Of a stretch of DNA of 20,072 bases, positions 1-8,010 are shown piece by piece (position 1 is the stretch's first letter; the number at the start of each line of letters is the position of its first letter). The stretch comes from G020350405 sp964513655 (GTDB lineage: Bacteria; Planctomycetota; Phycisphaerae; Sedimentisphaerales; Anaerobacaceae), in contig CAZENQ010000054.1 of the NCBI GenBank assembly GCA_964513655.1, positions 1-20,072 of the forward strand, read 5' to 3'. A program made the position numbers and the translations under genes. The notes under the pieces are model-generated. The model was not told where the DNA came from, did not search any database, and worked only from the letters and a program-made list of their open reading frames with translations.

Positions 1-60
1 TTCTCACAGGCCGCCGCAGTCAGAAAACTCACCGCTGAGGTCGGCCTGAAATGCAAATGA
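1..60 (+). CDS. C-terminal end of an unidentified protein (partial)
   Basis: The frame is open from the first base and ends in TGA at 58-60. It encodes about 19 residues (FSQAAAVRKLTAEVGLKCK). The next gene starts 25 nt later on the same strand, so this is probably the previous gene of the same operon. The fragment is too short to identify; it could equally be a chance open frame. Confidence 0.45.
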   Translation, partial: FSQAAAVRKLTAEVGLKCK

Positions 61-85
61 TTTATTACATATCTATGAGGATGCG

Positions 86-1126
86 ATGAGAACCTGGAAT
101 TTCGGAATTGTCGGTGCCGGCCTGATAGCCGACTTTCACGCAAGGGCCATCAATGATATTCCGCAGGCGAAATTGGTCGGCTTCTGCGACAACGGCTCCG
201 GCAGAGCAAAAAAACTGGCGGCGAAATTCGACGCCAAGGCCTTCGAAAGCTATGAGGAGATGTTCAAGAGCAACGAAATAGATATCGCTACCATTGCCAC
301 GCCAAGCGGCGCCCATATGGAGCCGGCCATTGCCGCCGCCGGTGCGGGCAAAAATGTAATATGCGAAAAACCGCTCGAAATTACCTTGGAGCGAATTGAC
401 GCAATGATTGCCGCCCACCAGAGCAGCGGCACCGTTTTAGGGGGTATATTTCAATATCGATTTGACGATGCACAGGCGGTTCTGAAGGAAGCGATAAATG
501 CCGGACGCTTCGGTGTAATTACTTACGCCGGCGTATATGTCCCCTGGTGGCGCAGCGATGACTATTACGCAAATTCCTGGCACGGCACCTGGAAATTAGA
601 CGGCGGCGGCGCGCTAATGAATCAGTCTATTCATATGATAGATATGCTGTGCGAGCTTGGGCCGCCAATTGAATCAGTCCAGGGCTTTGTGGGTAAACCG
701 GGCCATCCACAAATCGAATCAGAAGATACCGCTGTGGTGGCCCTCCGTTTTACCAATGGCGCATTTGGTGTTATCTATGGCAGCACGGCCTCTTATCCGG
801 GCCAGCCAAAGAGATTTGAAATCACCGGCACAAGGGGCACGGTAGTTTATTTAGAAGACAGCTTTACAGTCTGGGAGTTTGCCGAGCAAACGCCCAAGGA
901 TGAGCTGATTCGCAAACAGTTCAGCGGGGTCAAAAGTACGGGTGGCGCAGCCGATCCGTCGGCTATATCGCATCAAAATCATATGCGTAACTTCAAGGCC
1001 TTCATCGATGCTTTAGAGGGCGGCAAGGACTTTTGCATAAGTGCAGCGGAAGCGCGCGAAGCGGTTGAAGTGGTACTGGCGATATATAAATCCGCCAAGG
1101 AGCAAAAGCCAGTCAAACTCAATTGA
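86..1126 (+). CDS. Gfo/Idh/MocA family NAD(P)-dependent oxidoreductase (cytoplasmic)
   Basis: A 346-aa protein of normal family length. The N-terminal Rossmann fold carries GAGLIA at residues 10-15, and the family EKP motif is at 94-96, with Lys95 the expected substrate/cofactor lysine. The C-terminal domain has the GGGALMNQSIH stretch ending in His183, the usual catalytic His position. There is no signal peptide, so it acts in the cytoplasm, in contrast to the exported paralogue at 1966-3270. Members oxidise or reduce sugars, inositols and other polyols; the substrate cannot be read from the sequence. The ATG at 86 is preceded by a weak GAGG-like ribosome site. The DUF1080 gene follows 18 nt downstream, suggesting one transcript. 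Confidence 0.93.
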   Translation: MRTWNFGIVGAGLIADFHARAINDIPQAKLVGFCDNGSGRAKKLAAKFDAKAFESYEEMFKSNEIDIATIATPSGAHMEPAIAAAGAGKNVICEKPLEITLERIDAMIAAHQSSGTVLGGIFQYRFDDAQAVLKEAINAGRFGVITYAGVYVPWWRSDDYYANSWHGTWKLDGGGALMNQSIHMIDMLCELGPPIESVQGFVGKPGHPQIESEDTAVVALRFTNGAFGVIYGSTASYPGQPKRFEITGTRGTVVYLEDSFTVWEFAEQTPKDELIRKQFSGVKSTGGAADPSAISHQNHMRNFKAFIDALEGGKDFCISAAEAREAVEVVLAIYKSAKEQKPVKLN

Positions 1127-1144
1127 CCAGAAGGAACCAGAGAT

Positions 1145-1858
1145 ATGAAGCATTTTGAGAACACAGTATTAAAGACAGCGGTGGCTTTCGGAATTCTGAT
1201 AGTGTCTGTAAGCTGCACTGCTACGGAGATGCAAGGCGAGGTGTTACGACCACCAGAGGGCGCGATTGTACTTTTCGACGGAACGGACTTTTCGCACTGG
1301 ACCAAGCAAAACGGCGAACCGGCCCAGTGGAAGATTGCCGGCGGCGAGATGGAGGTCGTTCCAGGAAAAGGCAGCATTATGACAAAGCAGAAGTTCCAGG
1401 ACTTCCAACTGCACGTCGAATTCAATGTTCCGCGAGCAAGTTCGGACGCCGAGGAACAAAAGGGTGGAAACAGCGGGGTGTATCTGCAGCGCCGCTACGA
1501 GATTCAGATACTGGATTCGTATGGCGTTGAGGCGAAGAACAACGACTGCGGGGCGATTTATAGGGTAAAGGCCCCGGACAAAAACATGTGCAAAAAGCCG
1601 GGCCAGTGGCAAAGTTATGACATCGGATTTCGCGCCGCCCGGTTCGCAAAAGAAAACGGGCAAACAAAGAAGACCAAAAATGCGCGCGTCACGGTGCTGC
1701 ACAACGGTGTTGTGGTTCACAGCGACGTGGAAATCCCACACAAGACAGGTGCAGGGCAACAGGAAGGAGCTGAACCGGGCGCTATTTTGCTTCAGGATCA
1801 CGGAAACAGAGTGCGGTTTCGCAACGTGTGGATTGTCCCGGCTGATGAAGCCCAGTAA
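1145..1858 (+). CDS. Secreted DUF1080 (3-keto-disaccharide hydrolase-like) protein
   Basis: A 237-aa protein. It has a basic/hydrophobic N-terminal signal (about residues 1-23) and a Cys at 24 in VSVSC, which is only a poor lipobox, so it may be a lipoprotein or a freely secreted protein. The rest is one DUF1080 beta-sandwich domain: it opens with the family phrase IVLFDGTDFSHW, has GGNSGVYLQRRYEIQILDS in the middle, and ends in RFRNVWIVP. DUF1080 proteins are concanavalin-like; characterised members hydrolyse 3-keto-glycosides. The placement between two Gfo/Idh/MocA oxidoreductases fits that chemistry, since one enzyme would make a 3-keto sugar and another cleave or reduce it. A ribosome site (AAGGAA) lies about 10 nt before the ATG. 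Confidence 0.9.
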   Translation: MKHFENTVLKTAVAFGILIVSVSCTATEMQGEVLRPPEGAIVLFDGTDFSHWTKQNGEPAQWKIAGGEMEVVPGKGSIMTKQKFQDFQLHVEFNVPRASSDAEEQKGGNSGVYLQRRYEIQILDSYGVEAKNNDCGAIYRVKAPDKNMCKKPGQWQSYDIGFRAARFAKENGQTKKTKNARVTVLHNGVVVHSDVEIPHKTGAGQQEGAEPGAILLQDHGNRVRFRNVWIVPADEAQ

Positions 1859-1965
1859 TGAAAGGAGTCGAAGGAAAAGAGCAAATGCAGCCAGCAGCAA
1901 GTGCACTTAGAATGACTTCGATGGCTACAAAACTAAAATTGAGAAAACCTTAAAAAAGAGCACTG

Positions 1966-3270
1966 ATGAAAATTAAGGGAAGTAAGAACGTCGAAAAGCT
2001 TAGCCGCCGAGACTTTTTGAAAAGCTCGGCAGCTACTGTGGTAGCAGCGTTGGCCGGACCGACAATAGTTCCTTGCTCAGTACTGGGAGCTAACGCACCG
2101 AGTAATCGCATCACGATAGGCTGTATCGGCCTAGGCGCTCAGGGCAGCTGGATCATCAGGGATTTTATGTCACAACCTGGAGCCCAAGTTGTCGCCATCT
2201 GTGATGTCGATACCAATCACCGCGAAAATGCACAAAATACAGCAAGCCTTGCTGTGAAGTCGGCTTATAACGACTTTCGCGATTTGTTAGCGCGGGACGA
2301 TATCGACGCAGTGGTTGTCGCCGCTCCAGACCACTGGCATGTACCGATTTCGATTGCGGCGGCCAAGGCGGGCAAGGACATATACTGCGAAAAACCGCTG
2401 ACACTGACCATAGGCGAAGGGCGTGCTCTTTGTAATACGGTAAAACGCTACGGCAGGGTGCTGCAAACCGGCTCTCAGCAACGTTCCGACGACAGGTTTC
2501 GCTTCGCCTGTGAACTGGTCCGCAACGGCAGAATAGGCAAACTGCACACCATAAGAGTCGAGATTCCCAGAAACACTCGGCCGAACCCTCTTGATTGGCA
2601 GGTTGAAGAAGTGCCCAAAGGCTTCGATTACGATATGTGGCTTGGGCCGGCTCCATGGGCGCCATACACAAAGCATCGCTGCCATTATGAATTTCGCTTT
2701 ATTTTCGATTACTCCGGCGGGCAGATAACCAACTGGGGCGCTCATTATCTTGACATAGCGCAGTGGGGCAACGGCACCGATTATACCGGGCCGGTTGAAA
2801 TCGTCGGCCGGGGCCAGTTCCCAAAACACGGGTTGTTTACCACAGCCACAAAGATGAATGTGGAGTACACCTACGCCAACGGCGTTAAGCTGATATGCAC
2901 TACGCGGCCAGACGATGCAAATGAGGGAAAAATCAGGTTCGAAGGGAGTGACGGATGGGTCTTCGTAAATCGCAGCCGAATAGACGCTCATCCGAAAACA
3001 ATTCTTGAATCAACGATAGGACCGAATGAGACCCACCTGTACAATAGCACAGACCACAGCCAGAACTCTCTGGATTGCATCAAGCTTCGCAAGGAGCCGG
3101 TTGCCGGCGTGGAAATCGGCCACCGCTCTGCCAGCCTATGTCATCTGGGTAACATCGCGATGCTGCTCGGGCGCAAACTAAAATGGAATCCTGAGAAGGA
3201 ACACTTCATTAACGACACAACAGCCGATCGCATGCTCGGACGCAGTATGCGCTCACCCTGGCGCATATAA
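1966..3270 (+). CDS. Tat-exported Gfo/Idh/MocA family oxidoreductase
   Basis: A 434-aa protein. A twin-arginine signal (SRRDFLK, Arg14-Arg15) is followed by a hydrophobic alanine-rich stretch and likely cleavage near residue 43, so the cofactor-loaded enzyme is probably exported folded. The Rossmann motif GLGAQG is at 55-60, APDHWH at about 120-125 and CEKP at 141-144. These features are typical of the secreted oxidoreductase branch expanded in Planctomycetota and Bacteroidota. It probably works on sugars or glycosides outside the cytoplasm together with the upstream DUF1080 protein. The start ATG at 1966 has no strong ribosome site. A 107-nt gap separates it from the DUF1080 gene. It converges on uxaC, with 51 nt between stop codons and no convincing terminator there. 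Confidence 0.92.
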   Translation: MKIKGSKNVEKLSRRDFLKSSAATVVAALAGPTIVPCSVLGANAPSNRITIGCIGLGAQGSWIIRDFMSQPGAQVVAICDVDTNHRENAQNTASLAVKSAYNDFRDLLARDDIDAVVVAAPDHWHVPISIAAAKAGKDIYCEKPLTLTIGEGRALCNTVKRYGRVLQTGSQQRSDDRFRFACELVRNGRIGKLHTIRVEIPRNTRPNPLDWQVEEVPKGFDYDMWLGPAPWAPYTKHRCHYEFRFIFDYSGGQITNWGAHYLDIAQWGNGTDYTGPVEIVGRGQFPKHGLFTTATKMNVEYTYANGVKLICTTRPDDANEGKIRFEGSDGWVFVNRSRIDAHPKTILESTIGPNETHLYNSTDHSQNSLDCIKLRKEPVAGVEIGHRSASLCHLGNIAMLLGRKLKWNPEKEHFINDTTADRMLGRSMRSPWRI

Positions 3271-3321
3271 AATTAATACAAACTCTCACACAGGAAGCTA
3301 AGGAAAGACAAGGAAGGGGGC

Positions 3322-4737
3322 CTAAGCAAGTTCCATTGCAAAATAGTTCTTGGCATTGTTGTAACAGATATCCTCGACCATTTGCCCCAGGAGGGGTATG
3401 TCGTTCGGCAAAAGTCCTGCTTCGACATCATTGCCAAAGATATTGCAAAGTACCCGGCGAAAGTATTCATGCCTTGAGTAGGAGAGGAAACTCCTTGAGT
3501 CGGTCGTCATACCAATGAAACGGCTCAACAAGCCCATATTTGAAAGCACTTTCATCTGTTCGGCCATTCCATCCTTCTGGTCGAGAAACCACCAGGCGGG
3601 GCCGTACTGTATTTTTCCGGGAGCCGAGCCATCCTGGAAATTGCCTATCATAGTGGCTATCACCGCGTTATCTCTCGGATTAATGTTATAAAGAATGGTC
3701 TTAGGCAATTTGCTTATTCCATCCAAGCGGTCGAGGAATCTGGCCAATGGCCGGGCTATCTCGAAATCACCGATTGAATCGAAACCGGTGTCAGGGCCGA
3801 GGTTTCTCAACATACGAGTATTAGCATTTCTAAGCGCGCCGAGATGAAGTTGCATCACCCAGCCGGCTTCCGTGTCCATCAGAGCTAACTCGAACATCAT
3901 CGCTGATTTGAACTTTATGCCTTCTAAACCATCGAGTTCCTGGCCGGACCTTATCTTACTGAATATCTTTTTAATTTCGGCGTCGGTGTAGTCGTCGGCG
4001 TAAGCGGTTTCAAGGCCGTAATCCGAAAGCCGACAGCCGTTCCGATGGAAATAATCATGCCGTTCTCGTATTGCGTTAATATAGGAGGCGAAGCCGTTTA
4101 TTTCGGTATCACCGGCCATTTCGAGTTTATCAATCCAGGTATTCAGGGCGGGAAGGTCTTCGACAGCCAAGCCTTTGTCAGGCCGAAAAGCAGCGTAAAC
4201 TTTAACTTCAAAACCCTCATCCCGGATTTGTTTATGGTGCTCCAACGAATCGAGCGGGCCTTCCGTAGTGCAGAGAAGCTTGACGTTCGCTTTTCGAATT
4301 ATATTGCGGACGCTGAACTCTGGAGTTTTCAGCATGTGACTGCAGGTCTTGTAGATTTCTTCAGCGGTATCAGGATTTAGTAGTTTATCTTCAATGCCGA
4401 AGGGGTCTTTAAGTTCCATATGGGTCCAGTGGTAGAGCGGATTTCGCAGCGTGTAAGGGACGGTCTGGGCCCATTTCCGGAACTTCTCATAGTCGCTTGC
4501 GTCCCCGGTTATGTACTTTTCGTCTATTCCGTTGGCCCTCATCGCGCGCCATTTGTAATGGTCGCCATAAAGCCATATCTGGGTAAGGTTGTCAAAATTA
4601 TGGTCGGCGGCGATTTTATCTGCCGGTAAATGACAATGATAGTCGTAGATAGGCATAACCTTAGCATATTCGTGGTAAAGAGTCCTTGCGGTCTCGGTTT
4701 GCAGGAGAAAATCTTCGCTCAAAAACTGCCCGGCCAT
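3322..4737 (-). CDS. uxaC: Glucuronate/galacturonate isomerase (uronate isomerase)
   Basis: A 471-aa protein, the usual UxaC length. It opens with FLSEDFLLQTETARTLYHEY and the metal-binding YDYHCHLPADKIA at about residues 30-42, the HxH of this amidohydrolase-superfamily enzyme. The C-terminal half has the expected conserved blocks such as WWFLDQKDGM and GMTTDSRSFLSYSRHEYFRR. It interconverts D-glucuronate with D-fructuronate and D-galacturonate with D-tagaturonate, the first catabolic step. It supplies the substrates for UxaE and the UxuB-type SDR of the large - strand operon, although it is transcribed separately. A ribosome site (AAGGA) lies about 8 nt before the ATG, and a good promoter is at 4773-4801. 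Confidence 0.97.
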   Translation of the reverse strand: MAGQFLSEDFLLQTETARTLYHEYAKVMPIYDYHCHLPADKIAADHNFDNLTQIWLYGDHYKWRAMRANGIDEKYITGDASDYEKFRKWAQTVPYTLRNPLYHWTHMELKDPFGIEDKLLNPDTAEEIYKTCSHMLKTPEFSVRNIIRKANVKLLCTTEGPLDSLEHHKQIRDEGFEVKVYAAFRPDKGLAVEDLPALNTWIDKLEMAGDTEINGFASYINAIRERHDYFHRNGCRLSDYGLETAYADDYTDAEIKKIFSKIRSGQELDGLEGIKFKSAMMFELALMDTEAGWVMQLHLGALRNANTRMLRNLGPDTGFDSIGDFEIARPLARFLDRLDGISKLPKTILYNINPRDNAVIATMIGNFQDGSAPGKIQYGPAWWFLDQKDGMAEQMKVLSNMGLLSRFIGMTTDSRSFLSYSRHEYFRRVLCNIFGNDVEAGLLPNDIPLLGQMVEDICYNNAKNYFAMELA

Positions 4738-4772
4738 TTTGGGGTCCTTAACATGACTCTAATAAAGCTCGA

Positions 4773-4801
4773 ATGATACCGAAATAGGAAGCCGTGGTCA
4801 A
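4773..4801 (-). promoter_or_regulatory. Sigma70-type promoter of uxaC
   Basis: Read on the - strand, a -35 box TTGACC (4796-4801) and a -10 box TATCAT (4773-4778) are separated by exactly 17 nt. Each matches the consensus at five of six positions. The predicted start near 4766 leaves a leader of about 30 nt ending in the AAGGA ribosome site of uxaC. No operator repeat was recognised beside it. Confidence 0.6.
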
Positions 4802-5182
4802 CCGAATCTATAGCAGACGACTAATGGCGGGCTTAAGAAACGCCAAGTGCCAGACAAGCGGTCTGTAAGAAAAAACACCCAAAAGCACTGAACAAGCGAA
4901 AAAACTACAAAAAAATGCGCCTTTTGAGCTTTTTTGGTTCACCTAATTAAGGCAAATGTCCGAAATTTAGACTAAAGGAAAGGAGCAAAGGGCCAAAAGG
5001 GGCGTAGAAACCTCCGGGGGCTCGGAGTTTGGTGTTTATCAGCTTTTAGAAGCCTAAAGTCAGATATTGGCAGAGAAACAGGGTTACTCCGGTGAGCGCA
5101 GCTCGCGGCGACACAGGCTGAACAGGCGAATTTTTTCACAGGTTCTCGTCGTAACCCGGGGTGACAGAACAGGGTGCTAACG
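4802..5182. other. Long intergenic region between uxaC and the CBS-domain gene
   Basis: About 380 nt with no supported gene between divergent transcription units. The left part (4860-4970) is A/T-rich, with runs of A and T that could form a weak hairpin but no clear terminator. The right part (5080-5165) is GC-richer and can fold: GGGTTAC near 5082 can pair with GTAACCC near 5152. Between them are repeated ACAGG words (around 5112, 5122 and 5139). This may be the leader of the CBS-domain mRNA; no known riboswitch was recognised. An open frame on the - strand here shows no protein-like pattern. Confidence 0.35.
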
Positions 5183-5194
5183 AAAGGAGGCGCG

Positions 5195-5593
5195 ATGAGC
5201 AAGGCAAAAGACGTTATGACGGAAGAAACGATCAGTGTTAAGGAAGACACACCGATACTTGAGGCGGTGGAACTCATGGTCAAACACGACATCTCAGGTA
5301 TGCCTGTGGTCGAAGATGACCTGACGCTGGTGGGGGTGCTGTCGGAGAAAGACGTGATAGAATTGTTTTACAACAATGCAGAAGACGAAAAGAAAACGGT
5401 CGGAGACTTTATGACCCAGCCACCGATATATTTTGATGCGGACGATAGTCTGAAAGACGTTTGTGATTTTTTGGTGAAGAACATCTTCAGAAGGGTACCG
5501 ATCATCTCCAAAGGTAAGCTCGTTGGGATAATAAGTGTAAGAGATGTTCTTGAGACGGTGCTGGAAAGGAAGCGGGGGGGTGGTGCAGGGTGA
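5195..5593 (+). CDS. Small protein with two CBS domains
   Basis: A 132-aa protein made almost entirely of a CBS pair. The first repeat (about residues 1-60) starts AKDVMTEETISVKEDTPILEA and contains ISGMPVVED and LVGVLSEKDV. The second (about 68-127) starts VGDFMTQPPIYFDADDSL and contains RRVPIISKGKLVGIISVRDV. Such pairs bind adenine nucleotides and act as energy or metabolite sensors, but no effector domain is attached. I chose the ATG at 5195 over an in-frame GTG at 5174 because a near-perfect ribosome site (AAAGGAGG, 5183-5190) sits just before it. It appears monocistronic; the partner is unknown. Confidence 0.92.
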   Translation: MSKAKDVMTEETISVKEDTPILEAVELMVKHDISGMPVVEDDLTLVGVLSEKDVIELFYNNAEDEKKTVGDFMTQPPIYFDADDSLKDVCDFLVKNIFRRVPIISKGKLVGIISVRDVLETVLERKRGGGAG

Positions 5594-5846
5594 GAATAGG
5601 AGGGGGTGTCGATAAATTGGGGGGAACGGCTAATTTGCGACATGGAGGGATGTCCCCGTAAGGCGGCCGAAGTAAAGAACAAATCATTCCACACCTCGTC
5701 AGAAAAGCCCTGACATTTCACGAAATGTTGGTACAGTACCCATCCATAAGATAGCGGTATGAACTAAAATTAATCAAATGCCAACGAGGCGCGTGGTGCG
5801 CATAGAAAACTAAAGGCGGTTAAGGCGAAGACTTAGTGTTTTGGTC
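5594..5846. other. Non-coding stretch leading into a strong terminator
   Basis: About 250 nt after the CBS-domain gene and before the terminator at 5847-5897. No convincing gene is present; the only small frame (5778-5813, 11 codons) has no good ribosome site. It could be a long 3' untranslated region of the CBS-domain mRNA or hold an independent small RNA. I found no clear -35/-10 pair, although TAAAAT near 5765 resembles a -10 box. Confidence 0.35.
5713..5740. repeat. Two adjacent short inverted repeats
   Basis: ACATTTC and GAAATGT form a 7-bp inverted repeat with a 2-nt centre (5713-5728). It is followed almost at once by GGTAC-A-GTACC (5730-5740), a perfect 5-bp dyad. Together they could be operator half-sites or two small RNA hairpins in the untranslated stretch after the CBS-domain gene. 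No gene starts immediately next to them, so the role is unknown. Confidence 0.4.
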
Positions 5847-5897
5847 CCGAAGGCGCAGGCAAATAACCTCCTCCTTCCCTGCGCCTTCGGCTTTTTT
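5847..5897 (+). terminator. Rho-independent terminator with a long C/U-rich loop
   Basis: A perfect 13-bp stem (CCGAAGGCGCAGG at 5847-5859, complement at 5878-5890) is followed by C and six T residues on the + strand. It should end the CBS-domain transcript or a small RNA encoded in 5594-5846. The 18-nt loop contains CCTCCTCC, complementary to Shine-Dalgarno sequences. On the other strand no T-run follows, so it does not look like a terminator for the large - strand operon. Confidence 0.85.
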
Positions 5898-5994
5898 CAT
5901 ACACAGGCGGGGGTGTCCGGTGTTTAGTATTTAGCGGTTACAATTTAGGGGGCGGATGTCTGGATTTGGCAAGTGGGAAGAGGAGTCGGAATGT

Positions 5995-6504
5995 TCAGGC
6001 TCCGATGGTGTTTTCGATGGATAGGGCGGTGATGTAGTCGGGGAGTTTGTTGAGGGTGGGTTTGGCCTGGTAGGCGGCGATGATGGATTTGTCAGGGAAG
6101 GCGCCGTTCTGGGCGATGAGCCGGGCGGCGAGTTGTGGGAGCTGGTCATCGGAGACTCCGGGTGCGGCGAGTTCGGCGGCGGAGTCTTTTAGCTGTTGGA
6201 ATTCGGAGCGGCTGTCGTAGAAGTTCAGCTGGAGCTCGAGTTCCTGGGCCAGGCCGGAGGGGATACGATCGACGGTGTACTGGATGCCGACGGGGTTGTA
6301 CATTTCGATTCTTTCGGCAATGAAGGCGAGGCAGGCGTCGAGGTAGGCATCGTATTTGTTGCGGTTGAAGCTGCCGAAGCTGCGGTTCTTGAGTTCTTCG
6401 CGAAGGAGGTTTTCTGCAGTTTCTATGAGGCAGGGCTTGTTTGCGACGAGGAGGTCGTGGAGGGCTTCGTAGTAGGCGTTCAGAAGTAAGCTTGTTTGGT
6501 TCAT
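5995..6504 (-). CDS. Unknown soluble protein, last gene of the operon
   Basis: A 169-aa protein I do not recognise. It has no signal peptide or membrane segment. It is predicted mostly helical, with acidic/basic amphipathic stretches in the first half (for example RNKYDAYLDACLAFIAERIEMY) and a small-residue-rich second half. It follows gnd by 32 nt on the same strand, so it is probably cotranscribed as the last gene of the uronate operon. The ATG at 6504 has a GAGG ribosome site about 10 nt upstream. That start also leaves a coherent helical N-terminus. Function is unknown; the position next to gnd suggests a metabolic or accessory role but proves nothing. Confidence 0.7.
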   Translation of the reverse strand: MNQTSLLLNAYYEALHDLLVANKPCLIETAENLLREELKNRSFGSFNRNKYDAYLDACLAFIAERIEMYNPVGIQYTVDRIPSGLAQELELQLNFYDSRSEFQQLKDSAAELAAPGVSDDQLPQLAARLIAQNGAFPDKSIIAAYQAKPTLNKLPDYITALSIENTIGA

Positions 6505-6536
6505 TGGCGCGTTACCTCGCTCCCTTCAGTGGTAGT

Positions 6537-7988
6537 TTAGACGGTGTATGAGGTTGAAGCGGTTTCGCCGCCCCGGCCGGTCCAGTTTGTGTGGAAGAAC
6601 TCGCCGCGAGGTCTGTCAACGCGTTCGTAAGTGTGGGCGCCGAAGTAGTCGCGCTGTGCCTGTAGGAGGTTTGCAGGGAGTCGTTCGTGGCGGTAGCCAT
6701 CGTAGTAGGCGAGGGCCGAGGTCATGGCGGGTACGGGGATACCGAACTGGATGGCGGTAGTAACAACACGTCGCCAAGAAGCTTGGGCCTTTTCGACGGC
6801 GTCTTTGAAGAAGGGGTCGAGGAGGAGATTGTCGAGGTCGGGATTTTTGTCGAAGGCGTCTTTTATTTTGCCGAGGAAGACGGAGCGGATGATGCAACCG
6901 CCACGCCACATAAGGGCGACGCCGCCGTAGTTGAGGTTCCAGTTGTATTCGGCGGCGGCGGCATGCATGAGCTGGTAGCCCTGGGTGTAGCTTACGATTT
7001 TGGAGGCGTAGAGCGCCTGACGGAGGCCGTTGATGAAGTCATCCTTGTCGCCGGTAAATTCGGGTTTGGGTCCTGAGAGGACTTTCGAGGCGGCGGCGCG
7101 TTTTTCCTTGAGGGCGGAGAGGCAGCGCGCGAAGACGGCTTCAGCGATGAGGGTGAGGGGCTGGCCGAGGTTGAGGGCCTCGATGCCGGTCCACTTGCCG
7201 GTACCTTTTTGGCCTGCGGTATCGAGGACGAGGTCGATTACCTCATTGCCATTTTCGTCTTTGAAGCCAAGGATGTCGCGGGTGATTTCAATCAGGTAGG
7301 AGTTCAGCTCGCCCTTATACCATTCGGCGAAGACATCGTGCATTTGCTGGTTTGTGAGCCGCAAGGCCTCTTTCATCAATTGGTAGGTTTCGCAAATCAT
7401 CTGCATGTCACCGTACTCGATGCCATTGTGGACCATTTTGACGAAGTGTCCCGCGCCGTTTTCGCCGACCCAGTCGCAGCATGGTTCGCCGTCGTCGGTT
7501 TTTGCGCAGATGGCCTGGAAGATGGGTTTTAGGTGCTGCCAGGCCTTTGGCGAGCCGCCGGGCATAATTGACGGGCCGCGGAGCGCTCCTTCCTCGCCGC
7601 CGGAGACGCCGGTACCGATGTAGAGTTTGCCCTTGCTTTCGACGTACTCGGTTCGCCGCATGGTGTCGGGGAAGTGGCTGTTTCCGCCGTCGATGATAAT
7701 GTCACCATCTTCGAGGGCGGGCAGAAGCTGTTCGATGAAGGCATCGACGGGCGGGCCGGCCTTCACCATGAGCATGACCTTGCGGGGAGGTTTTAGATTT
7801 TCGGCAAGCTGTTTGATGGATTTGCAGCCGATGATGTTTTTTCCCTTTGCCCGGCCAGTGATAAAGTTGTCAACTTTTGCAATGGTGCGGTTGTAGCAGG
7901 CGACGGTGAAGCCCTTGCTTTCCATATTGAGGATAAGGTTCTCACCCATTACCGCCAGGCCAATCAGGCCGATGTCTGCTTTTGCCAT
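6537..7988 (-). CDS. gnd: 6-phosphogluconate dehydrogenase, decarboxylating
   Basis: A 483-aa protein, the length of the long (GndA-type) enzyme. It has the dinucleotide-binding GLAVMG at residues 10-15 with NRT at 33-35, the substrate signature GTGVSGGEEGA near 125-135, and the catalytic block GHFVKMVHNGIEYGDMQ at 180-196, with Lys184, His187, Asn188 and Glu191. The long helical C-terminal domain ends in RGEFFHTNWTGRGG. It oxidises 6-phosphogluconate to ribulose 5-phosphate, CO2 and NAD(P)H. Located between the LarA homologue (54 nt upstream) and the unknown 169-aa gene, it suggests that gluconate-type acids or pentose-phosphate flux are handled together with uronates. Confidence 0.97.
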   Translation of the reverse strand: MAKADIGLIGLAVMGENLILNMESKGFTVACYNRTIAKVDNFITGRAKGKNIIGCKSIKQLAENLKPPRKVMLMVKAGPPVDAFIEQLLPALEDGDIIIDGGNSHFPDTMRRTEYVESKGKLYIGTGVSGGEEGALRGPSIMPGGSPKAWQHLKPIFQAICAKTDDGEPCCDWVGENGAGHFVKMVHNGIEYGDMQMICETYQLMKEALRLTNQQMHDVFAEWYKGELNSYLIEITRDILGFKDENGNEVIDLVLDTAGQKGTGKWTGIEALNLGQPLTLIAEAVFARCLSALKEKRAAASKVLSGPKPEFTGDKDDFINGLRQALYASKIVSYTQGYQLMHAAAAEYNWNLNYGGVALMWRGGCIIRSVFLGKIKDAFDKNPDLDNLLLDPFFKDAVEKAQASWRRVVTTAIQFGIPVPAMTSALAYYDGYRHERLPANLLQAQRDYFGAHTYERVDRPRGEFFHTNWTGRGGETASTSYTV

Positions 7989-8010
7989 TTTGTATCACCC
8001 CTTTATAAAT

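Noticed and set aside
65..418. - strand frame opposite the first oxidoreductase, and similar frames opposite the other real genes
   Set aside because: These are shadows of strongly recognisable genes on the other strand and show no family features of their own.
1885..1953. Possible 22-aa small ORF between DUF1080 and the Tat oxidoreductase genes
   Set aside because: It has an ATG with AAGGA about 10 nt upstream, but the peptide shows no pattern and the length is within chance; kept only as a note.
3271..3321. Terminator between the convergent oxidoreductase and uxaC genes
   Set aside because: No stable hairpin with a T-run could be found on either strand in these 51 nt.
4972..5292. - strand frame of 106 codons covering the CBS leader
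   Set aside because: Antisense to the start of the CBS-domain gene, Ser/Pro/Cys-rich low-complexity look, no ribosome site.
5778..5813. 11-codon ORF (MPTRRVVRIEN) before the terminator
   Set aside because: No ribosome site and too short to distinguish from chance; a leader peptide is conceivable, but no regulated gene follows on this strand.
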